Origin: an uncultured Lachnospiraceae bacterium | GTDB taxonomy: Bacteria > Bacillota > Clostridia > Lachnospirales > Lachnospiraceae | Direction of reading: 5' to 3' | Assembly (NCBI GenBank): GCA_910578175.1 | Contig: CAJTPF010000019.1 | Span: 1 to 54,230, forward strand | Length of the DNA stretch: 54,230 bases | Shown: positions 42,895 to 50,597 of the stretch, piece by piece | How positions within the stretch are numbered: position 1 is the first letter of the stretch | Layout: every line of letters begins with the position of its first letter | Translations under genes and position numbers: made by a program | The notes under the pieces: model-generated | Databases searched by the model: none | The model's input: only the letters and a program-made list of their open reading frames with translations | Told to the model about the DNA's origin: nothing

Positions 42895-45108
42895 ATGAGT
42901 ATATACGATACACTGAACGATATGCAGCAAAAAGCGGTATTTCATGTGGACGGTCCGCTTTTGATACTGGCAGGGGCCGGTTCCGGCAAGACCAGGGTGC
43001 TGACCCACCGGGCGGCATATCTGATTGAAGAAAAAGGGGTAAATCCCTGGAACATTATGGCGATTACCTTTACCAATAAGGCAGCAGGAGAGATGCGGGA
43101 ACGAATTGACAATATCGTAGGTTTCGGCTCCGAGAGTATATGGGTGAGTACCTTTCATTCCAGCTGCGTGAGAATGTTAAGACGGCACATTGATAAACTG
43201 GGCTATGATACTAATTTTACCATATACGATTCGGATGATTCCAAAACGGTAATGAAGGATATCTGTAAAAAACTGAATATTGATACCAAATATTTAAAAG
43301 AAAAGACGATCCTGGCCGCTATTTCCAATGCAAAAAATGAAATGATGTCTCCCGAACAGTATATTCTGGAACATACCGGAGATTACAGTAAAAAACGGAT
43401 CGGGGAAGCCTATAAAGAATATCAGGACAGACTGAAAAAAAATAATGCGCTGGATTTTGACGATTTACTGGTGAAGACAGTAGAGCTGTTTTTAAATTGT
43501 CCGGAGGTTCTGGATCATTATCAGGAACGTTTTAAATATATCATGGTAGACGAGTATCAGGATACCAATACGGTTCAGTTCCGGTTTGTCAGCCTGCTGG
43601 CAGCGAAATACGGAAACCTGTGCGTAGTGGGAGATGATGATCAGTCCATTTATAAATTCCGCGGCGCCAATATAGAGAATATCCTGAATTTTGAAAAGGT
43701 ATTTCCTGATGCTTTGGTCATCAAGCTGGAACAGAATTACCGCTCCACAAAAATGATTCTGGATGCGGCCAATGCTGTGATCGCCAACAATAAAAACCGG
43801 AAGGATAAGAAACTCTGGACGGATAAGACGGAAGGCGGAAAGATCATATTCCGCCAGGTGGATAACGCTCTGGATGAAGCCCAGGTGATCGCTGATGAGA
43901 TCGATACCCTGGTGCGGAGCGGAGATTACTCCTATAACAGCTGCGCCTGCCTGTACCGGACCAATGCGCAGTCCCGTTTGATCGAGGAGCGTTTTATCAG
44001 AGAGAATATTCCGTATAAGATATTCGGCGGTGTAAATTTCTATCAGAGAAAAGAGATCAAGGATATTATCGCTTATCTGAAGACCGTGGATAACGGTAAG
44101 GATGATGTGGCGGTAAAACGGATCATAAATGTTCCGAAACGGGGCATCGGTCTGACCACCGTGGATAAGGTACAGACTTTTGCAGATGCCAATAACATCA
44201 GTTTTTATGAGACGCTGCTGAACCAGAATGCCATGGACATTCTGGGCCGGTCTGCATCCAAAGTGAAGCCGTTTGCGGATTTTATCCAGAGAATGAGGGC
44301 GGAAGCGGAATACATCAGTCTGACGGAACTGGTAGATAAGATTCTGAAGGAAACCGGTTATCTGCAGGAGCTGATAATCGAAAATACGGATGAATCCAAG
44401 GCAAGGATTGAGAACATAGATGAATTTATAACAAAGGTGGCCGATTATGTGAACAGGGAAGACGAACCAACGCTGAACGGTTTTCTGGAAGAAGTGGCGC
44501 TGGTGTCCGATATTGATTCTCTGGATGAAAACAGTGATTATGTGGCGCTGATGACGATTCACAGTGCTAAGGGCCTGGAGTTTCCGAAGGTATTTTTATG
44601 CGGTATGGAGGACGGATTGTTTCCGGGTTATATGTCCATCATGTCAGACGATAAAACGGAAGTGGAAGAAGAACGGCGTCTGTGCTATGTTGCCATAACC
44701 AGGGCCATGGAAAGCCTGACCATTACCAGCGCGAAGCAGCGTATGATCCGGGGGGAAACACAGTATAATAAAATGTCCCGGTTTGTTCAGGAAATCCCCC
44801 GGTTGCTGATGGATGCCAATGTATCCGCTGAAAAGATGGCCTCCAGACAGGGAGTCATTAAACCGTCCGCCGCTTCCAACGCAAAGCCTATTTTTAATAC
44901 TAAGCCGTACGAACCGAAACAATATACGGTGACCAGGGCAGGTAGCCTTGAATATGACGTGGGAGACCGGGTGCGTCATGTGAAATTCGGCGAGGGGCAG
45001 GTGGCAGCCATCGTGGAAGGCGGCAGGGATTATGAGGTTACCGTAGAGTTTGATAAAGCAGGACCTAAAAAAATGTTTGCTTCATTTGCTAAATTGAAAA
45101 AAGTATAG
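42895..45108 (+). CDS. pcrA: UvrD/PcrA-type DNA helicase
   Basis: A 737-aa superfamily 1 helicase: Walker A AGAGSGKTRVLTHRAA (about 26-41), motif Ia FTNKAAGEM, motif II VDEYQDTN, motif III VGDDDQSIYKFRGA, motif IV QNYRS, motif V HSAKGLEF and motif VI YVAITRA. The C-terminus has the PcrA-type tail DRVRHVKFGEGQV. It unwinds DNA 3' to 5' in repair and removes blocked replication or transcription complexes. Weak GAGAAGGA before the ATG. Confidence 0.95.
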   Translation: MSIYDTLNDMQQKAVFHVDGPLLILAGAGSGKTRVLTHRAAYLIEEKGVNPWNIMAITFTNKAAGEMRERIDNIVGFGSESIWVSTFHSSCVRMLRRHIDKLGYDTNFTIYDSDDSKTVMKDICKKLNIDTKYLKEKTILAAISNAKNEMMSPEQYILEHTGDYSKKRIGEAYKEYQDRLKKNNALDFDDLLVKTVELFLNCPEVLDHYQERFKYIMVDEYQDTNTVQFRFVSLLAAKYGNLCVVGDDDQSIYKFRGANIENILNFEKVFPDALVIKLEQNYRSTKMILDAANAVIANNKNRKDKKLWTDKTEGGKIIFRQVDNALDEAQVIADEIDTLVRSGDYSYNSCACLYRTNAQSRLIEERFIRENIPYKIFGGVNFYQRKEIKDIIAYLKTVDNGKDDVAVKRIINVPKRGIGLTTVDKVQTFADANNISFYETLLNQNAMDILGRSASKVKPFADFIQRMRAEAEYISLTELVDKILKETGYLQELIIENTDESKARIENIDEFITKVADYVNREDEPTLNGFLEEVALVSDIDSLDENSDYVALMTIHSAKGLEFPKVFLCGMEDGLFPGYMSIMSDDKTEVEEERRLCYVAITRAMESLTITSAKQRMIRGETQYNKMSRFVQEIPRLLMDANVSAEKMASRQGVIKPSAASNAKPIFNTKPYEPKQYTVTRAGSLEYDVGDRVRHVKFGEGQVAAIVEGGRDYEVTVEFDKAGPKKMFASFAKLKKV

Positions 45109-45212
45109 TAAAATTTAGCAAATAATGTTATACTAATGTATATGGATTAAAAAGCATATACTATTTTAGAAAATAAACATATCCGCATCTGCGGAAGAAA
45201 GGTCGTGTAATT

Positions 45213-45464
45213 ATGGAAAAGATTGAAAGCCTGATCAGTGCAACGAAACTGAATGAATTTTTGAAAAGGCAGGAAAAAGCAGAAGACAAGAAGAATAAGA
45301 CGGTATGTGTATTTGCCATTATCGGTGCAGTTCTTATTATAGCTGCAGTGATTTACGGTATTTACAAGTATCTGAAGCCGGATTATCTTGAAGATTTCGA
45401 AGATGATTATGAAGATGAGGATGAATTTGACGAAGATTTTTTCGAAGATGAATTCGAGTGTTAA
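45213..45464 (+). CDS. small membrane protein with acidic tail
   Basis: An 83-aa protein with an N-terminal basic/helical part, one membrane helix (about 30-52) and a C-terminal tail with over a dozen Asp/Glu (EDDYEDEDEFDEDFF). The positive-inside side is N-terminal, so the acidic tail would be outside. I recognise similar proteins in Lachnospiraceae but no function. GAAGAAAGGTCG precedes the ATG. Confidence 0.6.
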   Translation: MEKIESLISATKLNEFLKRQEKAEDKKNKTVCVFAIIGAVLIIAAVIYGIYKYLKPDYLEDFEDDYEDEDEFDEDFFEDEFEC

Positions 45465-45497
45465 TTGATATCATGGTTATCATATGAAATATTTAGT

Positions 45498-45594
45498 ACT
45501 GCCGGAAATATAGTCCTGGTTTTGCAGAGATTTTATGATCATTTCACAGATTTTTGCAAATCTTCCGAAGGGCGATATTGACGGCAGTTTTTTT
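45498..45594 (+). other. long structured element with terminator tail (possible small RNA)
   Basis: ACTGCCG (45498-45504) pairs with CGGCAGT (45582-45588), extended after a 2x2 mismatch by five more A/U pairs, and followed by seven T. Within the loop are AGATTT-TTGC-AAATCT and CTTCCGAAG mini-stems. It may be only a bulky terminator of the small membrane gene, or a separate structured RNA of about 100 bases. Confidence 0.45.
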
Positions 45595-45713
45595 AAATCT
45601 TATATATTACGATTCTATTTAAAAATATAAGTCAGAATCAATAAATAACAGACAGTTGCGGCCACGCATTTTGATTGTCTGATAAATCAAGAAAGAGAAA
45701 GGCGGAAGTGGTT

Positions 45714-46121
45714 ATGTATGAAAAAAATTCGGTGGGAAAAGATTTGATTTTACTGCTGATCGGAGTAGCGATGTGTATCGGAGGTCTGTTTATTTTCTCC
45801 AACAATGTTACGGTATCCAGTTTTAGTATATCCCGTGTCAGCTATTGGGGAATGTTCGGAGGAAGGAGCCTGCCGGGCGGATTGATCGTAATTCCGTTAA
45901 TACTGGGTATTGTGTTATGGATTGCACTGCCTAAGACGTTTATAGGAAAGATAGTCACGGTATTGGGCGCATTGATCATTATTTTAGGCGTAATGTCATC
46001 GGTTACTTTAAGATTCCGGAGCGCCTCGTTATTTGAATACATATTGATGCTTGTATTGATTTTCGGCGGCGGAGCTCTGGCTCTCAGGATTTTACTGATG
46101 CCTGGCGGAAAAGATAAATAG
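45714..46121 (+). CDS. small polytopic membrane protein
   Basis: A 135-aa protein with four predicted helices (about 9-29, 55-72, 77-97, 106-127), separated by Gly-rich turns. The family is unknown to me. ATG 45714 is chosen over 45675 because AAGGCGGAAG precedes it. It is 16 bases before the methyltransferase gene and probably cotranscribed. Confidence 0.6.
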   Translation: MYEKNSVGKDLILLLIGVAMCIGGLFIFSNNVTVSSFSISRVSYWGMFGGRSLPGGLIVIPLILGIVLWIALPKTFIGKIVTVLGALIIILGVMSSVTLRFRSASLFEYILMLVLIFGGGALALRILLMPGGKDK

Positions 46122-46137
46122 AAGAGGAGTTTTCGGC

Positions 46138-47556
46138 GTGAAAAAAGGACAGGTTTATATAGGAACGGTTGAGGAATTTGTATTTCCCAATAAAGGAATT
46201 ATTTATTATGAAGAGAAGCCGGGGGCAGAGATGCCGCCGGCTGATACCGTATCAGCGGAGAAACTGATTTATAAGGTCATTGTAAAGGATGCGCTGCCCG
46301 GGGAGACTATTCGGTTTCAGTTGTCAAAAAAGCGTTCGGGAAAGTATGAGGGACGTCTGTTAGAGGTGTTATCCAGAGGGGAAATTGAGAATGAGGTTCC
46401 AAAATGTCCGCATTTCGGCATATGCGGAGGCTGTTCCTTCCAAACCCTCAGTTATGAGAATCAATTGAAGCTGAAAAGCGGTATGGTCCGGTCGATTCTG
46501 GATTCCGTTCTGGAGAAGCCGTATGAATTTGAGGGGATCATCGGCAGTCCGCAGGAATGGGCATACAGAAATAAGATGGAGTTTTCGTTTGGAGATGCCT
46601 GTAAGGGCGGGGAACTGGCGCTTGGAATGCATAAGAAGGGCAGTTTTTATGATATTGTCACTACGGATAGCTGCAAGATCGTTCATGAGGATTATAACCT
46701 TATATTGAAGACCGTTTTGAATTATTTTAAGGAAAGAGGCATTCCTTTTTACCATAAGATGAGTAAAGAGGGATATCTTCGTCATTTACTTCTGCGCAGA
46801 GCGGTCAAAACCGGTGAAATGACCATCGGTCTGGTTACCACAACCTCTCTTGCGCTGGATTTATCCGATTTGACAGAAGCATTATTAAGTCTGAACCCTA
46901 AGGGCAGGATTGTGGGAATTCTGCATATTTTTAATGACGGTTTGGCGGATATGGTCCGAAGCGACCGAACGGAAGTGTTGTATGGCAGTGAGTTTTTTTA
47001 TGAGGAGATTCTGGGATTGAAGTTTAAGATTTCAACGTTTTCCTTTTTCCAGACAAATTCTCTGGGAGCAGAAAAGTTATATGAAAAAGCCAGAGAGTAT
47101 GTAGGAGATACGAAAGATAAGCTGATTTTTGACCTATACAGCGGTACCGGTACCATTGCCCAGATGCTGGCGGCGGTGGCAAAGAAGGTTATTGGCGTTG
47201 AGATCGTAGAGGAGGCCGTAGAGGCGGCCAGGGAAAATGCAAAGCTGAACGGTCTGGAGAATTGTGAATTCATCGCAGGAGATGTGCTGAAGGTTATTGA
47301 CGGGATTAAGGAAAAACCGGATCTTATCGTACTGGATCCGCCAAGAGACGGGATTCATCCAAAGGCGCTGGAGAAGATCATTGATTATGGGATGGAAAAG
47401 ATAGTGTATATTTCCTGTAAGCCGACGAGCCTGGCCAGGGATTTGGAGGTGCTGACGAAACGGGGGTATGAGGTGGTGAAGGGATGTGCGGTGGATATGT
47501 TTCCGGGGACGGGGCATGTTGAAACGGTGGTATTGATGTCAAGAGTGAAGGAATAA
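46138..47556 (+). CDS. rlmD: 23S rRNA (uracil-5)-methyltransferase, RlmD/RumA type
   Basis: A 472-aa RNA methyltransferase. A short N-terminal TRAM-like domain is followed by a Fe-S Cys set (CPHFGICGGC), SAM motifs DLYSGTGTI and VIGVEIVEEAVEAA, DPPRDGIHP and the catalytic Cys in YISCKPTSLARDL. It methylates uracil at carbon 5 in 23S rRNA; Gram-positive members often cover two positions. Starts at GTG with GAGGAG before it. Confidence 0.9.
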   Translation: MKKGQVYIGTVEEFVFPNKGIIYYEEKPGAEMPPADTVSAEKLIYKVIVKDALPGETIRFQLSKKRSGKYEGRLLEVLSRGEIENEVPKCPHFGICGGCSFQTLSYENQLKLKSGMVRSILDSVLEKPYEFEGIIGSPQEWAYRNKMEFSFGDACKGGELALGMHKKGSFYDIVTTDSCKIVHEDYNLILKTVLNYFKERGIPFYHKMSKEGYLRHLLLRRAVKTGEMTIGLVTTTSLALDLSDLTEALLSLNPKGRIVGILHIFNDGLADMVRSDRTEVLYGSEFFYEEILGLKFKISTFSFFQTNSLGAEKLYEKAREYVGDTKDKLIFDLYSGTGTIAQMLAAVAKKVIGVEIVEEAVEAARENAKLNGLENCEFIAGDVLKVIDGIKEKPDLIVLDPPRDGIHPKALEKIIDYGMEKIVYISCKPTSLARDLEVLTKRGYEVVKGCAVDMFPGTGHVETVVLMSRVKE

Positions 47557-47579
47557 AAGTGCCGAGAAAGGCTTGAAAT

Positions 47580-47634
47580 AAAGGGATTCCGATAGATTGT
47601 CCCTGAGAGGTCGGTCTGCCGGAATCCCTTTTTT
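47580..47634 (+). terminator. terminator after rlmD
   Basis: AAGGGATTCCG (47581-47591) pairs with CGGAATCCCTT (47620-47630), followed by further T; the long loop can form an inner hairpin. Confidence 0.8.
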
Positions 47635-47705
47635 GTTACTGCTCCAATAAAGCTGACCACTGCAAAAACACAGGTGGAGGCTACGGAAACGCTTTTTGGC
47701 TTATT

Positions 47706-47765
47706 GAGGCTGTAGGTTTATTGGAAAACGGTGGCGGAGAGGGCGAGACTGTAGGTTTGTTGGAA
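47706..47765 (+). repeat. 21-base imperfect direct repeat
   Basis: GAGGCTGTAGGTTTATTGGAA (47706-47726) is seen again at 47745-47765 with two base changes. Spacing is 39 bases. Confidence 0.6.
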
Positions 47766-47820
47766 TAAAAATCCTCAGTCTGCATCCTGTCAAAAAGTAC
47801 AGCAAAATGTTATAAAGATG

Positions 47821-47849
47821 TTGTAAAAGCTACTGTAATATGCTATTAT
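47821..47849 (+). promoter_or_regulatory. promoter of the XRE regulator / island
   Basis: TTGTAA (47821-47826), 17 bases, TATTAT (47844-47849), 47 bases before the regulator start. Confidence 0.55.
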
Positions 47850-47895
47850 TATGCTGGTAGAACGTCAGTGTATATTTTTGAAAGAGGTACTGATA

Positions 47896-48102
47896 ATGAG
47901 TTTTGCAGAGGATATTAAGAAAATGCGCAGGAAAGCATTTATGACTCAGGAAGATTTTGCTAAAGAATTGGGTGTTTCCTTCGCTACTGTAAACCGCTGG
48001 GAAACCGGTAAAGCTAAACCTAATCTAAAAACCATGAAGCTGATAGATGAGTACTGCAAGAAGAACTCAATTGATTTTGACGTTAGTGAAATATCAGATT
48101 AA
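47896..48102 (+). CDS. small XRE-family helix-turn-helix regulator
   Basis: A 68-aa protein that is almost only a helix-turn-helix: FMTQEDFAKELGVSFATVNR followed by WETGKAKPNLKTMKLI. The start at 47896 follows GAAAGAGGT; the frame continues upstream through the promoter. It lies 28 bases before the 820-aa gene and is likely the island's own regulator, since defence systems are often controlled by small XRE or WYL proteins. Confidence 0.82.
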   Translation: MSFAEDIKKMRRKAFMTQEDFAKELGVSFATVNRWETGKAKPNLKTMKLIDEYCKKNSIDFDVSEISD

Positions 48103-48130
48103 TGGATAGTACGTAAGTGAAGGGTGAATT

Positions 48131-50593
48131 ATGGCAAGACAGACACCATTTACAGAATATGAAGCAGTGTTGCTGTTGGATGCATATCTCCGGACGGTGT
48201 CTGGCGATGCATCGCGACGGGATGCCGTGAAGGATTGTTCAGACGCTTTAAGGCGCATAGCGATTAATAAGGGCATGGAGATAGAGGATGCTTATCGAAA
48301 TACGGGCGGCATTTCTTTTCAAATGGCAAGCATGGAGTCAGCCTATCGTGGAGAAACGATAACAAAACCGGCAACAAAACTGTTTACAGAAACGGTTTCC
48401 ATGTACAGGAATGACCGCAAGAAATACGAAGGGCTATTGAAAGAGGCAAAGCTAATGGCTGATGGCAAACATAATGGCGAAGCAGCTTTTATGTCTTGGC
48501 TTTCAAAGAAAGTATCACCTACACAGCTTTCAGAGTTGCATATGGTGTTCCAGGAAATAGAGCAGCAGGCGAAAAAAGCTAAAATCGTGAAAAAGTCTCT
48601 TTATGAGAATGCGGATATTGCTGTTTTTAAGAAAATCTGCAGCAATATTGAACAAAGCAAGGTATTTAAGTTCACGCATAAAAGACAGATGGGAAGGATA
48701 AATTCTGCCCTGAATTATCTCATCCAATATGCTCAGGATGGATCATCATTGTCAGATGGTCGAATGCAAATTGAAAAGGAAAACAAGTCGTCTGTGGAAG
48801 ACAGAGAGTTTTCCGCTGCAAACGGGAGAAAATATAAGCGGGATGATAAAGAAGGATTTTATCAATGGATGCTGAATGATCAGCATATGGCAGAGGCGTC
48901 ATGTAGAGGGTATGTCTCTGCGATTCGAGGTGCAGAAAAGTATGCAGAGGAACATTCACTTGAGTCTGTCAGCCTTTTTGAAGTAACAGCGGAAGAAGCA
49001 AGGAAAACGGCAGATGCTCTTTTTGGCGATGCCGAATTCATTGAGAAAAACGAGGTTCAGCACAACCGTTTCCGTGCAGCCATCACAAAGTTGTTGGCGT
49101 ATCTGGGAGAAGACTGGACGGTGCCGGACAAATCTTCTTCTGCAAAAAGGACGAATACCACGCCTACGAAAGATGATGTTCAGGTGGATGTAAAGCCCTA
49201 TGAGGCTGTGCTTATACAAAACTTCCCACGTGGATACCGCTTGGGTTCATCTATTGAATTGAAAAAATTCCGCCGCTACTTTGAAGAAATGAATGGGTAT
49301 GCGCTGGAGCAGGAATCTGATGAAGTTGGAAAGATTATCAGCCTCTGCGGAATAGAACACGAGGGGCGTGTCTATGCTCCGGAAACGATGTTAAGCGAGG
49401 AACTGCGAGGCAGGCTGTTTGACTTTGTTGATAAAAACTTTGAAGAAGGGAAGACAGTAGTATATTATGAGGCTCTTTTCAGGGAATTCTCGGAGGATTT
49501 CCTTGATCAGAATATTTATGATGCAGAGATGCTGAAGACCTATATCGCATACATGGCCGGAGACAGGTATTTCATGGCGAGGAGCTACCTGTCAAATGAG
49601 AGGCGGTCATCGGTTGATCCTATAGATGATGTCCGCACTTGCCTTAAAGAACACGGTCTGCCTATGGAAGTCGATGACCTTTGTAAGACGCTCTCCCACA
49701 TACCTTCCGACCGAATCAGAACGCTTTTAGGTACACATGGTGAGTTCGTGCGGAACAGCAAGGGAGAGTACTTCCATGCGGATTCGTTCTCTGTGACGGA
49801 TGAAGAACTTGATAATATCGCAGCTCTCATAGATGAAGAGATTAAGAGTCATTTATTTATCAGTGGGAATGAACTATATGATGCAGCAAAAAGAAAGTAT
49901 CCGTACATTTACGAGAGAAACGCAATGTTCTCTGTGATTGGATGGAGAGATGCGCTCAAATATAAGCTTGGAGATAAGTTCTCTTTTACGGGAAATATTA
50001 TCAGCAGCAAGGATAAAGAATTATCCATGAGCGATGTTTTTGCCGCATATGGTGCAGAACAGGAAAGATTCACACTTTCAGAGCTTCTTGCATTTGCGGA
50101 GAATATGGGCTCAACAATATACTTCGATGCTTTATACCAGAATGCTGCCAGAATCAGCCAGGAACAGTTTGTATCCAGAGACGGTGTGAGCTTTCGGGTA
50201 AAAGAGACGGACAAGGCGCTGGAGCGCTTCTGTACGGGAAGCTATCTTGCCTTACCGGAAATAACAGACTTTGGAATCTTCCCGGAGGCTTCTCATCCGT
50301 GGACGCCATACCTTCTGGAGCATTATGTGGCATTTCACAGTAAACGCTACTATCTGATGCATGGCGGATATAACAGGAATACGGTTGTCGGTGCGATGGT
50401 CAAAAAAGAAAATGTTTATGAAAGCTTTGATGACCTGATTGTAGATGTCCTTGCGGAAAGTGGAGTAACGCTTCAAAAGGAAGATGCGCTTAATTACCTT
50501 TCCGACAAAGGGTTCATTGCCCGGCGCACCTACACCGGCATAGAAGCACTAATGATAAAGGCGCGGGCAAAGCGAAACAAGAAGGAGAAATGA
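48131..50593 (+). CDS. 820-aa multi-domain protein of unknown function in the BREX-like island
   Basis: A soluble 820-aa protein I do not recognise as a whole. Residues 1-100 (FTEYEAVLLLDAYLR, then AYRNTGGISFQMASMES) resemble the N-terminal helical domain seen on some restriction-linked nucleases and ATPases. Residues 240-326 (FYQWMLNDQ, CRGYVSAIRGAEKYAEEH) look like the core-binding SAM-like domain of tyrosine recombinases, but the catalytic recombinase domain is missing. A Ser/Thr/Lys linker (about 330-350) leads into about 450 residues with repeated winged-helix-like units (LFREFSEDFLDQNIYDAEML; LCKTLSHIPSDRIRTLLGTH; FTLSELLAFAENMGSTIYFDALYQ). No nuclease, ATPase or methylase motif is visible. 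The layout suggests a large DNA-binding scaffold. The stop is 4 bases before the next gene, so they are coupled. Confidence 0.75.
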   Translation: MARQTPFTEYEAVLLLDAYLRTVSGDASRRDAVKDCSDALRRIAINKGMEIEDAYRNTGGISFQMASMESAYRGETITKPATKLFTETVSMYRNDRKKYEGLLKEAKLMADGKHNGEAAFMSWLSKKVSPTQLSELHMVFQEIEQQAKKAKIVKKSLYENADIAVFKKICSNIEQSKVFKFTHKRQMGRINSALNYLIQYAQDGSSLSDGRMQIEKENKSSVEDREFSAANGRKYKRDDKEGFYQWMLNDQHMAEASCRGYVSAIRGAEKYAEEHSLESVSLFEVTAEEARKTADALFGDAEFIEKNEVQHNRFRAAITKLLAYLGEDWTVPDKSSSAKRTNTTPTKDDVQVDVKPYEAVLIQNFPRGYRLGSSIELKKFRRYFEEMNGYALEQESDEVGKIISLCGIEHEGRVYAPETMLSEELRGRLFDFVDKNFEEGKTVVYYEALFREFSEDFLDQNIYDAEMLKTYIAYMAGDRYFMARSYLSNERRSSVDPIDDVRTCLKEHGLPMEVDDLCKTLSHIPSDRIRTLLGTHGEFVRNSKGEYFHADSFSVTDEELDNIAALIDEEIKSHLFISGNELYDAAKRKYPYIYERNAMFSVIGWRDALKYKLGDKFSFTGNIISSKDKELSMSDVFAAYGAEQERFTLSELLAFAENMGSTIYFDALYQNAARISQEQFVSRDGVSFRVKETDKALERFCTGSYLALPEITDFGIFPEASHPWTPYLLEHYVAFHSKRYYLMHGGYNRNTVVGAMVKKENVYESFDDLIVDVLAESGVTLQKEDALNYLSDKGFIARRTYTGIEALMIKARAKRNKKEK

Positions 50594-50597
50594 TGCT

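Larger units (their letters stand above)
47557..47895. other. island boundary region: terminator, near-repeats and promoter
   Basis: This gene-free stretch of about 340 bases separates housekeeping genes from the defence island. It holds the rlmD terminator (47580-47634), a near-perfect 21-base direct repeat (47706-47726 and 47745-47765, two mismatches), an inverted TCCAATAAA/TTTATTGGA pair and the promoter of the XRE gene. A short open frame through the repeats has no start and may be gene debris. No tRNA end or integrase is visible. Confidence 0.5.

Noticed and set aside
43492..44562. Long open frame on the minus strand (356 codons)
   Set aside because: It lies entirely antisense to pcrA, which has all helicase motifs; the translation has no recognisable motif and no ribosome site.
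48131..50593. Calling the 820-aa protein a tyrosine recombinase
   Set aside because: Only a core-binding-like domain is present; the R..H-x-x-R...Y catalytic set is not seen.
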